Under the pieces are notes generated by a model. The model was not told the origin of the DNA and searched no databases. It was given only the letters and a program-made list of their open reading frames with translations. A stretch of DNA of 64,000 nt, taken from positions 1 to 64,000 of the forward strand of contig JAQBXN010000034.1 of assembly GCA_027625095.1 (NCBI GenBank). The letters are read 5' to 3'. A program made the translations under genes and the position numbers. This DNA is from Planctomycetota bacterium (GTDB lineage Bacteria; Planctomycetota; PUPC01; JACPCR01). Of this stretch, positions 7,935-16,553 are shown piece after piece (positions within the stretch are counted from its first letter, which is position 1; the number at the start of each line of letters is the position of its first letter).

Positions 7935-9122
7935 CTAAGAATCCAGAAAGTAACCCATGAGTTCATAGCCATTCTCAAACTGTACCTCCGCCACTTTTGC
8001 ATTGGCCTCGCTGTAACTGACTGGTGGCCCGGCCCTCACTCCCGTGCCACACATGGCGAACGGGACGGCTTCCTTCACGTGAGTTCGGATGGCAATCGGG
8101 GTGGGATGATCAGGCAGGACGAGCACGCGATATTCCGGATACTGCTTCAATGCCGCGACGCAGGGACCGATGACTTTTTCGTCGATGGCTTCAATGGCTT
8201 TGATCTTTTCTTCGATATTGCCTTCATGCCCGGCCTCGTCCGGAGCTTCTACATGGACGAACACGAAATCGTGATCTTTGAGGGCCTCGATTCCGGCGTC
8301 TGCTTTAGCATCGTAGTCGGTATCAAAGTAGCCGGTTGCGCCTTTCACGTTGGGGACATCCCAACCGAGTATCTGGCCCAGTCCTTTGATGAGATCTACC
8401 GCGGCGATAACGCAGCCGCTACGACCGAAACGGTCCTCGAAAGTTGGCAGTGCTGGCTTGAGGCCGTTACCCCAAAGCCAAATCATGTTGGCGGGGGATT
8501 TGCCTGCCTGGACGCGATTCCGGTTGATCGGGTGCTGCTCAAGAATATCACGTGAACGCCGCATCAGATCGCGCAGCATACCTGCATCCTCACCGGTCGG
8601 GAAAACATCTTCGAGGCGCCGATTCATTACGTCGTGCGGAGGATTCGCGGTGACTCTGAGATCCCCTTTACCACGACGAACGAGGATGTTGCGGTAGCTG
8701 ATTCCCGGATAGAAGACCAACTCATCGGTGCCGAGTTCATCAGCAACGGCCCTGATGAGTTTGTGTCCGTCTTCCGTCGGAATGGCGCCACCGCTGTAAT
8801 CGATCAGTTTCTCATGGTCGGCTGTGATCAGGTTGCATCTGACAGCAGTATCAAGCGGGCCGAGCTCTATGTTCATGCTGGCGGCTTCGATGGGAGCGCG
8901 CCCGGTGTAAAACTCGTCCGGGTTGTAACCCAGCAGGCACATGGTGGCGACGTCGCTTCCCGGAGCATGTGAACTGCATGTGGTGTGCGCGCTGCCAAGG
9001 ATTCCTTCCATGCATATCGCATCGAGATTCGGCGTGAGCGCGGCTTCGACAGGGGTCCGGCCGCCAAGTTGGTCAAGCGGATGATCCGCCATCCCGTCGG
9101 GAACGATGAGGAGGTATTTCAT
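7935..9122 (-). CDS. apgM: 2,3-bisphosphoglycerate-independent phosphoglycerate mutase, archaeal (ApgM) type
   Basis: Interconverts 3- and 2-phosphoglycerate in glycolysis. The protein of 395 residues starts KYLLIVPDGMADHP, the metal-binding opening of the alkaline-phosphatase superfamily, and continues with the CSSHAPGSDVATMCLLGY segment carrying the catalytic Ser, then VHVEAPDEAGHEGN and LPDHPTP with further metal ligands. The ATG at 9122 is chosen because conservation begins there. The frame stays open upstream through a (GAA)22 tract that would encode a poly-Ser extension from a TTG codon; I regard that as untranslated. No Shine-Dalgarno sequence is obvious before the ATG. Confidence 0.9.
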   Translation of the reverse strand: MKYLLIVPDGMADHPLDQLGGRTPVEAALTPNLDAICMEGILGSAHTTCSSHAPGSDVATMCLLGYNPDEFYTGRAPIEAASMNIELGPLDTAVRCNLITADHEKLIDYSGGAIPTEDGHKLIRAVADELGTDELVFYPGISYRNILVRRGKGDLRVTANPPHDVMNRRLEDVFPTGEDAGMLRDLMRRSRDILEQHPINRNRVQAGKSPANMIWLWGNGLKPALPTFEDRFGRSGCVIAAVDLIKGLGQILGWDVPNVKGATGYFDTDYDAKADAGIEALKDHDFVFVHVEAPDEAGHEGNIEEKIKAIEAIDEKVIGPCVAALKQYPEYRVLVLPDHPTPIAIRTHVKEAVPFAMCGTGVRAGPPVSYSEANAKVAEVQFENGYELMGYFLDS

Positions 9123-9138
9123 TGAAGCAAAAAAATTT

Positions 9139-9230
9139 CCCAAGGATTCAGAAGAAGAAGAAGAAGAAGAAGAAGAAGAAGAAGAAGAAGAAGAAGAAGA
9201 AGAAGAAGAAGAAGAAGCTCCCAAGGATTC
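9139..9230. repeat. (GAA)22 microsatellite flanked by an 11-base direct repeat
   Basis: Twenty-two uninterrupted GAA units (9151-9216, plus a G) lie between two copies of CCCAAGGATTC (9139-9149 and 9220-9230). The tract sits in the leader of apgM, between the sulfatase stop and the apgM start. Because units are three bases and the apgM frame is open through the tract, length changes would not shift frame but would alter leader spacing. Confidence 0.95.
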
Positions 9231-9284
9231 GGAAAGACGAGGAGAAGAATTTCTTAAGATGTCGAGGGGGACTGGATGACCTCC

Positions 9285-10793
9285 TCAGGCCCCGGCGATT
9301 CTTGGCATTCTGGTCTGCTCACGGGCTAATTCGGCCTGTATGAATTTGAAGAGAAGGTCGGATTTCAAGGATGCGGACGCGGGTTCGTTCCAAAGATTGT
9401 TTACCTCACGAGGATCCTCCTGCAGATCGAACAGGTCACCGAAATCGTGATTCTTGTAGAGGGTGATTTTGTATCGATCATCCACGAAGGTGCGCAGGTT
9501 AAGTACGTTCGGCTGGTGACGGTTCTCACAGATGATGTGATCACGAGCTGGAACATTTGAAGCCCACGCTGACATCTGGTCGACACCTTGCATCTCGCCT
9601 GGGATGTCCAGCCCGGCGGCGGCCATAAATGTCGGCGAGAGATCGACAAGGCTTTGCAGCGTGTTGTTTACCCTACCTGCGGGGACGTGGCCGGGATAGC
9701 GGACGATGTACGGAATTCGGATGCCGTCTTCGTAATGGTACGGGCCTTTGGCTGTGAGACCGTGTTGGCCGAAGTAGTGGCCGTGGTCGGTGCTGAAAAT
9801 CACGATGGTGTTTTCGGCAAGACCCTTTGAATCAAGATGATCGAGAATCTGGCCGATGTATTTGTCCATCAGGCTGACCATGCCGTAATAGATGGCGATG
9901 TTTTTTCTCAGGGCCCCTTCGCTGTGCAGATGACTGCCGCATCCATGAGAGCCGAACTCTTCTTTCCATTGGGAAAAATCTGGATTCTTTTCCTGAGTGA
10001 GTCGGGTAAGAGGCGTGCTCTTGTCGTGTTCACCAGGAGTGAGTCGGCCAGGCTCCATATCCGCTGGATCGTACATGGTGTCCCATGGCTCAGGGACGAG
10101 ATACGGGGGGTGTGGGTCATGAAAACTTGCCCAACTGAAGAACGGCTTTTCCTCCTCCACCGCTGCATCAATGGCCGCGATGGTTCGGAGGGAAGTCCAT
10201 CGGCTGTAGTGGAATTCTTCTGGTAGATCCCAACTGTGCTGACGCCGCGGGGCGTCCCGATTGGGGGGCCATTCCTGGAAGTGGTCTTTCCAATCAGGCA
10301 AGCCGTTTTCCTCCATCCAGATTCCGTAGTGCTGACCCGCGTGAGCTTCGTCCGCATGGTTGCGTGCAAGTTCAATGTGATCAAATCCGTACCATGGGCC
10401 GTGAAACTGGCGCCAAAATTCAAGATCGCGCAGAGTAGGCTGGCATTCGAGAGACTCAGAGCCTGGTTGTGTCGCAAGCGGCTGAAAGTGGGCTTTGCCG
10501 AGAAGGCTCGTTGCGTAGCCGGCATTGCTGAGATGATGGCCAACAGTCGGAACGTCTTCGGGAAGCTTGACCCCAATGGTCCAGCAACCGTGTGCTGAAG
10601 GATACTGCCCGGTGATGATGCTGGCCCGGGTTGGCGAGCACACCGGATTGGGGCAGTAGGCCCGGTCGAATCGCGTACCTTCTCTGCAAAGGCGGTCAAG
10701 CGCCGGTGTCAAGATCAGCGGATTCACTGAGCCAAGTGTGGAGAAATGCTGCTGGTCGCTGGTAATGAGAAGAATGTTTGGTCTGTCAGGCAT
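9285..10793 (-). CDS. Type I sulfatase (formylglycine-dependent)
   Basis: An arylsulfatase-family hydrolase of about 502 residues. Metal-binding NILLITSDQQ opens the protein, the maturation signature CSPTR (Cys to formylglycine) follows about 50 residues in, and LGKAHFQ, SFHDPHPPY and STDHGHYFGQHG supply the other active-site ligands. The ATG at 10793 is chosen; the longer frame would need a TTG at 10853. No signal peptide is visible, which is unusual for a sulfatase acting on external polysaccharide and suggests a cytoplasmic substrate or an unrecognised export route. It lies directly upstream of apgM. A formylglycine-generating enzyme is not in the window. Confidence 0.92.
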   Translation of the reverse strand: MPDRPNILLITSDQQHFSTLGSVNPLILTPALDRLCREGTRFDRAYCPNPVCSPTRASIITGQYPSAHGCWTIGVKLPEDVPTVGHHLSNAGYATSLLGKAHFQPLATQPGSESLECQPTLRDLEFWRQFHGPWYGFDHIELARNHADEAHAGQHYGIWMEENGLPDWKDHFQEWPPNRDAPRRQHSWDLPEEFHYSRWTSLRTIAAIDAAVEEEKPFFSWASFHDPHPPYLVPEPWDTMYDPADMEPGRLTPGEHDKSTPLTRLTQEKNPDFSQWKEEFGSHGCGSHLHSEGALRKNIAIYYGMVSLMDKYIGQILDHLDSKGLAENTIVIFSTDHGHYFGQHGLTAKGPYHYEDGIRIPYIVRYPGHVPAGRVNNTLQSLVDLSPTFMAAAGLDIPGEMQGVDQMSAWASNVPARDHIICENRHQPNVLNLRTFVDDRYKITLYKNHDFGDLFDLQEDPREVNNLWNEPASASLKSDLLFKFIQAELAREQTRMPRIAGA

Positions 10794-10862
10794 GGTCTCG
10801 ATGGATTTATTCTCTGTTCGGGGCGCGTTCTTCTTGCCCTTAATCAAAACCAATTATTAAAA

Positions 10863-11180
10863 GCAAGAGCCTGCGAGGATGCCGAAGACGTTATCGCCGC
10901 AGGTATGGAGCCGCAAGGCAAATGTATCCGGTCTGGCCTGCAACGCGCAGTCTAAAAATACTTCGGGAAGCTCGTAAATGAAATCCCTTCCATCCGGTAA
11001 GTTCGACGCCGAAGATGCTCTCAAGAGCATCAAAATGGCCGGAGCATAGCGACCGGATCTAATCCTGGCGGACTTACAACTCCCCGGCCTCGACAGAACT
11101 CCGGCCACCATCTACTCAAGAAAGAAACGAGCACCCGCCACATTCTGATATCGCTTAACTGATCACTCCATGGGTAATCA
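10863..11180 (+). pseudogene. Decayed response-regulator receiver fragments
   Basis: Two pieces of receiver (CheY-like) sequence are readable on the plus strand. Bases 10863-10985 encode EDAEDVIAAGM, then GKCIRSGLQRAV, a stop and KYFGKL, which matches the C-terminal helix 4 to helix 5 part with a damaged KPI motif. Bases 11002-11180 encode DAEDALKSIK, a stop, RPDLILADLQLPGLD (the strand 3 region), RAPAT and LTDHSMG, matching the central part. Both have internal stops and indels. The fragments are in reversed domain order, so they come from two receivers or from a rearrangement. Nothing here should be functional. Confidence 0.7.
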
Positions 11181-11201
11181 TTCCGACACTGGAAAGGGAA
11201 G

Positions 11202-14200
11202 TCACTTCAGTACCACTTGCAACTCAGTCTGTTGCGCGCTCAATGTCTCGGTCACGATAAACTTGTGATTTCCCTTGTCGCCGAGTGCGCTGTCCCACAC
11301 GAATTCGGCCTTCCCGTCTTTCAAGATCACCGGCTTTGCGTAATGGCGGAGACTCCTGCCGTCCGGGCCTGAGACCTCGACAAAGCACGTGGTCACGCAG
11401 TCTGGGGATGGATTCAGCTCGATCTGCAAATTCACTTTGTCACCAGCCCGAGAGAGGTTGTCCGCAAGGCTCACCTGCAAGCTGCCCATGGGCTGCGGAA
11501 GGGCCGCAAGGACTTTGGGGCTTTCCGGGGATAGCTCGAAATTGAAGCTTGTCCCGCTGCCCAACGCCTTCTTTTCGCGGACGTCATAGACCGTGGCTGC
11601 TTGTGAAAGTTTGAGGGTATATTCAGCCGGCTCGCTATTGAACCGCGCATCCCGCGCAACAATGGCCATGATTGTTGCCTGGCCATTCTTGTAGGTGGAG
11701 AGTTCCCATCCAGTGACGGGGTTTCCGTCTGACTGCAGGAGTTCCCAATGCCTGTTGGCCCCGGATTTATAAGTGATGGCGTTAACCAGTTTCCTGGTGG
11801 ACTCCTCTTCCCATTTACCGCGCTGGAGCAGGTCACCACTGAAGAACACGTGTCCCCTGCCCTCCCGCTTACTTTGGCCAGTAGCAAGGCCGTCAAACAA
11901 GTCAGCAAGCAACGATGTTTTCAGGGGACGAAGGCTCATCGCCCGAGTCCCAGGGACAATGTCGGCTACGAGTGTACCGCCGTTTTGGACGAAGGCGCGT
12001 ATGGACTGAGCCATCGCCGGCGACAGGCATTCCGTGCCCGGCAGGAACAGGAGTTTTACTGACCGCAGTTCGTCCTGTTCGATCTGATCTGTACTTAGAT
12101 AGTCATACTGCCAGCCTCGGTGACGCATGCTCTCGTACATGCCCTGGGCGGTACCGAGCCAATTGGCCGGCCCCTTATCCTGGTCTTTAACGTAAGCGGC
12201 ATACATGTCGGGCATCGAATAGAGCACGCGTATGCCATAGTTCTGGAATTCGAATTCTCGAATCAAGTGGAACAGCCCGCGGCGGACCTCATTCGCCATC
12301 TTGATCGTGTTGTTGAAAGGTGGAAGTGGAGAATAGCCCGGATCGAGGCAGGACATGGCATCCTTGAAATACTGCCCACGCCACCACATTTTTCCGGTCG
12401 CTCCGCGGAAGAATTCGAGCCATGGATAACAAACGAATTCCAGCGGGTGTTTGTACCCGGAATAGGTGCCCTGAATCACTGCAAGGTGAGCGTTCCGGGG
12501 GCTGAACGCGCGCATTTGGTCTTCCCAGCGCGTGTCTTGGTATTGATTGTTGAAGGTCGCCCACGGAAAATTTCTAAGGGCATCTACCCCTCGCTCGGGC
12601 TGGGGGTTGAAGAAACCGCTGAAACCGACTCGTGCGTTGGGCTCCACACTCTGGATGGCGTTCTTACAGATCAGATGCGCATTGTTGAATGTCCAATCGG
12701 TAAACCGCTGGCGGTCATACCATGCCACGAGTTTGCCGGGGGCGTCTTTCGTCTCCTGGAACGCCGGCCACATGACTTCATCCCACGCCTTGAATTGAGC
12801 GTCGTATCGGCTGTTCACGACATCGAGATTCTCAAACTGATTTTTGAGCCACTTACGGTATACGCGAATGCAATGTTCCGAGTGACAAGTCAGACCTACC
12901 TGGTTTTCGTCGCCGAGACTGTAACCTACCGGCGAGTAGGTCTGCAGGTCGCGTGCTGCCTTCTGAAGTCGTTCGGTTTCCTGCGCGGCCCAAACCGGAT
13001 CGTTGAAGCACGGGTTGCCAATTGGGCCGATGGATTTCGTGGCGTTGCGTTTTGATTTGATACCTTCCAGATCGAGTGCTGCATCAATCTTCTCTTCCTT
13101 GTCGTCCAGCCCTCCTGCATCGAACTGTGTTGTTTCCTGACGGACCGCTTCTCCCAGTTCCTTTTGAATGCGGATTTCTTTCTCAGTGACTCCTTCCCGC
13201 CACTGCGCCAGGTGCGTGATGTAAGGCCAGGGCCGTAAATTTGAGGAAGGCAGAGTCGCCGCGGTCATGCATGCGGTGACCCCGAGGTCGTAGTAACGGT
13301 CCATAAGAATCTGCCGGTAGTAGTACTCGGCGCTGTCCGTCCAGACCACATAGGTGTAGTTATCTGGAGCGTCCATCCCGACCAGAAACTCGTGGTCGTA
13401 ATCGTAGACCAACGATTCTTTATCTTGGATCCTTGCACGAATACGGTGCAGCGGGGCCAACGCGTTGAACGTGGGGGCGGCAAAGACTATTGCTTTTCCC
13501 TGCTTTGCCGTCTGCCGAAACAGGACTCGTTCGAAATTGTCTGTGAGTTCAAGGGTGAGCGTCTGGCTCTCGGTCAGCGACCCGCGGAGCATGACCGTTC
13601 CTCTGATCAGTTCGCCACTCTTGTAAAAAGATTGAAACACAAAACGTTCAACGCCGTTCGCTGCTCTGGGCTCGATCGACTCCGCATCCCAACTGACGAC
13701 TTTTTCATTTTGGAGGAGACGCACGACAACGAAATGTTTCCCGCCTTCTGGAAGCAAAGGCAAGTCCATCTTCACCGTTTGGGAACCCACGCGAAGGTCT
13801 ACGGGTTGTTGCCGGCGAAGACGCACGCGGCGCAGTTCGTCCAGGATCAAGAGGTCGATTTCCGCTCCCGGCATGGCCCTCTTTGCAGACAATTCCACTG
13901 TCAAACCTTGTGGAGTACCTTCAGGTGACTGATTGCCTTCCTTCACCCTCAGACGACTAATGGCAGCTTTCGGCTCTTTTCGCGCGGTGTACACCACGGC
14001 TTTCGCAAGATGGGCCATGTGAAATTCGTAGAGGACCCGGCGGCGCAGTTTGCCCTCCATACCGACCTTGGGGCTTAACGGCGGAGTGGACGAAGTAAGA
14101 CGTGTCCCACCCACCCCATAGACACTTACCACTCGCCCCTTGCCGAATGAAGTCTCCTGCAATTTTATATCAACCATCATCGCTTCAGGCGTCATGCTGA

Positions 14201-14855
14201 GCCGGATGAACTTTCCGGCCAGGGCCGGCAATGCGGAAGCGGGTTCCTCTTTATTCACGAAGTCCAGCTCGTCCTCCTCATCGGCATCCGGCTCATGTTC
14301 GACCGGAACTGCACCGGGTTTCACTTTGACATCCCGGAATTCCTCGGCTTCGATGAGCTTGCCTGCGCTGGCCATGAATGCGGAATACCCGCCGGACTCG
14401 GTGAAGAGAGCGCCCGTGCCAGCCTTGATTCGCCTGGAGATTTCCAGCTTCAACGGATTCGGAAGGATAAACCAACTTACCGCGATAATGATCACGTCAT
14501 ATTGTTTCTCAGCCGCCAGTTTGCTCATGTTGAGCTTGAGCGTCTCGTCCTCGGTCAGGAAGAAATACTCTCCCACAAACTCGTTCGGCCCAGAAGCGAT
14601 CATGGTGTCGAAGTCCATGTCGAGCCGTTGATAGAGTTCGACTGTTTCCCGATGCCGCATTAGGGAAGCGAGCACCAGCACTTTCAGTTTTCCGTTTACG
14701 AATGGCTTGGCCCAATTGACGTGAGGGGTCACATAGTCTGTGCTGATGCGATCAAATGGCTCGCTTTCCGGCATTGACCTGTGGAAGTTTGGCTTTGCGT
14801 GGCAAGGCAACGAGAGGACAAGTGCGGCAAAGATATGTGCGAACAGTTTATTCAT
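11202..14855 (-). CDS. Large secreted GH42-like glycoside hydrolase-related protein
   Basis: A 1217-residue protein starting at ATG 14855 with signal peptide MNKLFAHIFAALVLSLPCHA. An N-terminal segment (about 45-180) resembles a class I glutamine amidotransferase-like fold. The middle (about 500-850) looks like a GH42 TIM barrel, including YSLGDENQVGLTC, where Glu could be the acid/base. Residues 865-965 resemble the beta-galactosidase trimerisation domain (LLFLPGTECLSP, FVQNGGTLVADIV). Beta-sandwich repeats fill the rest. A GH42 nucleophile Glu is not evident: the expected strand reads LAVIQGTYSG. Substrate and activity are therefore uncertain. The sialidase debris upstream suggests a former glycan-degradation cluster. 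Confidence 0.7.
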   Translation of the reverse strand: MNKLFAHIFAALVLSLPCHAKPNFHRSMPESEPFDRISTDYVTPHVNWAKPFVNGKLKVLVLASLMRHRETVELYQRLDMDFDTMIASGPNEFVGEYFFLTEDETLKLNMSKLAAEKQYDVIIIAVSWFILPNPLKLEISRRIKAGTGALFTESGGYSAFMASAGKLIEAEEFRDVKVKPGAVPVEHEPDADEEDELDFVNKEEPASALPALAGKFIRLSMTPEAMMVDIKLQETSFGKGRVVSVYGVGGTRLTSSTPPLSPKVGMEGKLRRRVLYEFHMAHLAKAVVYTARKEPKAAISRLRVKEGNQSPEGTPQGLTVELSAKRAMPGAEIDLLILDELRRVRLRRQQPVDLRVGSQTVKMDLPLLPEGGKHFVVVRLLQNEKVVSWDAESIEPRAANGVERFVFQSFYKSGELIRGTVMLRGSLTESQTLTLELTDNFERVLFRQTAKQGKAIVFAAPTFNALAPLHRIRARIQDKESLVYDYDHEFLVGMDAPDNYTYVVWTDSAEYYYRQILMDRYYDLGVTACMTAATLPSSNLRPWPYITHLAQWREGVTEKEIRIQKELGEAVRQETTQFDAGGLDDKEEKIDAALDLEGIKSKRNATKSIGPIGNPCFNDPVWAAQETERLQKAARDLQTYSPVGYSLGDENQVGLTCHSEHCIRVYRKWLKNQFENLDVVNSRYDAQFKAWDEVMWPAFQETKDAPGKLVAWYDRQRFTDWTFNNAHLICKNAIQSVEPNARVGFSGFFNPQPERGVDALRNFPWATFNNQYQDTRWEDQMRAFSPRNAHLAVIQGTYSGYKHPLEFVCYPWLEFFRGATGKMWWRGQYFKDAMSCLDPGYSPLPPFNNTIKMANEVRRGLFHLIREFEFQNYGIRVLYSMPDMYAAYVKDQDKGPANWLGTAQGMYESMRHRGWQYDYLSTDQIEQDELRSVKLLFLPGTECLSPAMAQSIRAFVQNGGTLVADIVPGTRAMSLRPLKTSLLADLFDGLATGQSKREGRGHVFFSGDLLQRGKWEEESTRKLVNAITYKSGANRHWELLQSDGNPVTGWELSTYKNGQATIMAIVARDARFNSEPAEYTLKLSQAATVYDVREKKALGSGTSFNFELSPESPKVLAALPQPMGSLQVSLADNLSRAGDKVNLQIELNPSPDCVTTCFVEVSGPDGRSLRHYAKPVILKDGKAEFVWDSALGDKGNHKFIVTETLSAQQTELQVVLK

Positions 14856-14884
14856 TCGTGTGGCGGAGAAGTGAGGCTGAATTG

Positions 14885-15160
14885 CCTTAACGTAATTCCC
14901 ACGAAGTCCACAAGAAAGAACACTCTTAGTCCTCATTCATTTGCTGATAGTACATGCTGGAGATGCGGCCATTTGGCAATTCCACCGAGGAAGGGTAACA
15001 GAGATCCCAAGTTGGAGCGTCATCCCGGGGGATGATGTCCGGCCCCCAGGCCGGCCCACTGTCCATGCTGGCCGTAGCACGCCCACCGTACGGTTTTCGG
15101 CGGAAACCGAAGACGCAGACGAGAGCCCAGAAGAATGCTCCAAGTGTAAATGCGGGAGTA
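14885..15160 (-). pseudogene. C-terminal remnant of a sialidase (BNR-repeat) gene
   Basis: On the minus strand one frame reads ALVCVFGFRRKPYG, then IIPRDDAPTWDLCYPSSVEL and PNGRISSMYYQQMNED, the closing blade of BNR-repeat sialidase-like proteins (LGYPSSVEL.DG.ILTVYYQ in homologues). A stop then appears, with CSFLWTSWELR beyond it matching the usual C-terminal strand. Just before VCVFG the similarity (HLHLEHSSG) is in another frame, showing a frameshift. The N-terminal two thirds are missing. It fills most of the gap between the GH42-like gene and the FAH-family gene. Confidence 0.7.
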
Positions 15161-15279
15161 TGAGCAGGAGCATGAACGAGGCACTATTCATCAACAGACC
15201 TGAGGTAAGGCCTGTGTAAGACTCAACACTGGAGGACTAAACAGAATTTGTTTTGCCGTCTGGCCCTACCAACAGCGCT

Positions 15280-16248
15280 CTACTTCCCGGCCTTGCATGT
15301 ATTTTCCAGAATCCCGATTTTGTCGATCTCGACTTCAACCTTATCCCCTGGTTTGAGAAATCGTTTGGTAGTGTGGCCTACACCCGCAGCCGTGCCGGTG
15401 GAGATCAGATCACCCGGTTCCAGGGTGACGATGGCCGAAATGTATTCGACGATGTCTCCGTAGTGAAAGATCATCTGGTTGGTGTTGGCATTCTGGCGGA
15501 TCTCACCATTCACGCGCGTCTGAAAGTTCAGGTTATGCGGGTCGCCGATTTCATCGAACGTTGTGATGACGGGACCAATGGGCGCAAACGAATCCAGCCA
15601 CTTACCGTTCAGCCAGTCGAACCAGAGATCCTGAGGCCGACTCTCCGCCCGCTCACGAATGACGAGTCGCCGTTCACTGACATCGTTGAGGATCGTGAAT
15701 CCTGCAATATATTTCCTGGCATCCTTTTTCTTGATGCCCTTGGCTTTACGGCCCATGACAATGCAAAGCTCACCTTCATAGTCCACGGTTGTTGAGATCT
15801 TGGTGATGATGATCGGCTCTTTCGGGCCGGCGAGGCAGGTGCTCGGCGGCATCATAAAGACGCGGGGCGTTTCCTTATCCTGCGCGGCCAACTGGCCGCC
15901 GCCTTCCATAATGTGCTCAGCATAGTTGCCAGCCAATGCCAGCAACTTACGCGGGTCAGTAATCGGGGCACACAGCCGCACTTTGTTCAATTGGTGAGCG
16001 AGCTTTCCGTCAGCTTTGATCGGCTCACCAAGTTTTTTGATAGCGTAGGCCTGGGCGTTTCTTGCTGCCGACATGCCCTTTGTTCCAGCATCGAGAAGAT
16101 TGCGAATGCTCGCAAATGCCTCCTTGTTAGCGGCTGCTTTTGATGCCCTTGATTCCGCCACATGAGCATTCAGCAGATCGATGACCGCACTGCCGACAAC
16201 CGCTCCGGCCCTCTTTTCGCCCTGGATTTTGAATGTTGCAAGTTTCAA
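15280..16248 (-). CDS. Fumarylacetoacetate hydrolase-family protein
   Basis: A 322-residue member of the FAH fold, which hydrolyses or decarboxylates beta-diketo acids and related sugar-acid intermediates using a divalent metal. The metal-binding E-x-E is in TTVDYEGELCIVMG, the third acidic ligand region is YIAGFTILNDVSER, and the C-terminal signature GDLISTGTAAGVGH is present. The frame begins with TTG (16248) giving MKLATFKIQG, matching family N-termini. It may process sugar acids made by neighbouring enzymes, but the exact substrate is unknown. It is divergent from the topoisomerase VI genes. Confidence 0.88.
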   Translation of the reverse strand: MKLATFKIQGEKRAGAVVGSAVIDLLNAHVAESRASKAAANKEAFASIRNLLDAGTKGMSAARNAQAYAIKKLGEPIKADGKLAHQLNKVRLCAPITDPRKLLALAGNYAEHIMEGGGQLAAQDKETPRVFMMPPSTCLAGPKEPIIITKISTTVDYEGELCIVMGRKAKGIKKKDARKYIAGFTILNDVSERRLVIRERAESRPQDLWFDWLNGKWLDSFAPIGPVITTFDEIGDPHNLNFQTRVNGEIRQNANTNQMIFHYGDIVEYISAIVTLEPGDLISTGTAAGVGHTTKRFLKPGDKVEVEIDKIGILENTCKAGK

Positions 16249-16553
16249 ATTTATATCTCGATGGATTAAGCTGAGTTAGTAACCAAAGGCGCGGCATATT
16301 AGCGGCGCTCAAAGGGAGTGTCAATGGTGCACAAACGGTGCTTAGACTGTCTCTAAGCACAATTAGTAGTGGTTTGGGGATGGAAAGCTGGAATCCATTG
16401 TGTTACACTGCCAGCCCTTCAATGTCTGACCTGCCTCAGGCGCGCTGACACCCAAAAGCGCACACACAAATTTGGGCTGCTTATAGCGGCGTATCAATGC
16501 TGTCGGCCTATTCGCGCCGGCACATTGCATGTTTAAAAGGGGAGACCAACAAA
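16249..16553. promoter_or_regulatory. Divergent intergenic region with a perfect 9-base inverted repeat
   Basis: This 305-base gap lies between the divergent FAH-family gene and top6B and must hold both promoters. Bases 16338-16360 form GTGCTTAGA-CTGTC-TCTAAGCAC, a perfect 9-base dyad with a 5-base centre, suitable as a dimeric repressor operator or a hairpin. No confident -35/-10 pair was recognised. AAAGGGGAGA at 16536-16545 is the ribosome-binding site for top6B. Confidence 0.45.

Noticed and set aside
9123-9224. In-frame poly-Ser extension of phosphoglycerate mutase starting at TTG 9224
   Set aside because: It depends on a TTG start without a ribosome-binding site and on translating the (GAA)22 tract; conservation begins at ATG 9122.
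12120-13055. 311-codon plus-strand open frame inside the GH42-like gene
   Set aside because: Antisense shadow of a well-supported secreted protein; no recognisable motifs.
14937-15194. 85-codon minus ORF as a small protein
   Set aside because: A different frame of the same strand carries the sialidase similarity; this frame explains only the short HLHLEHSSG piece and is part of the pseudogene.
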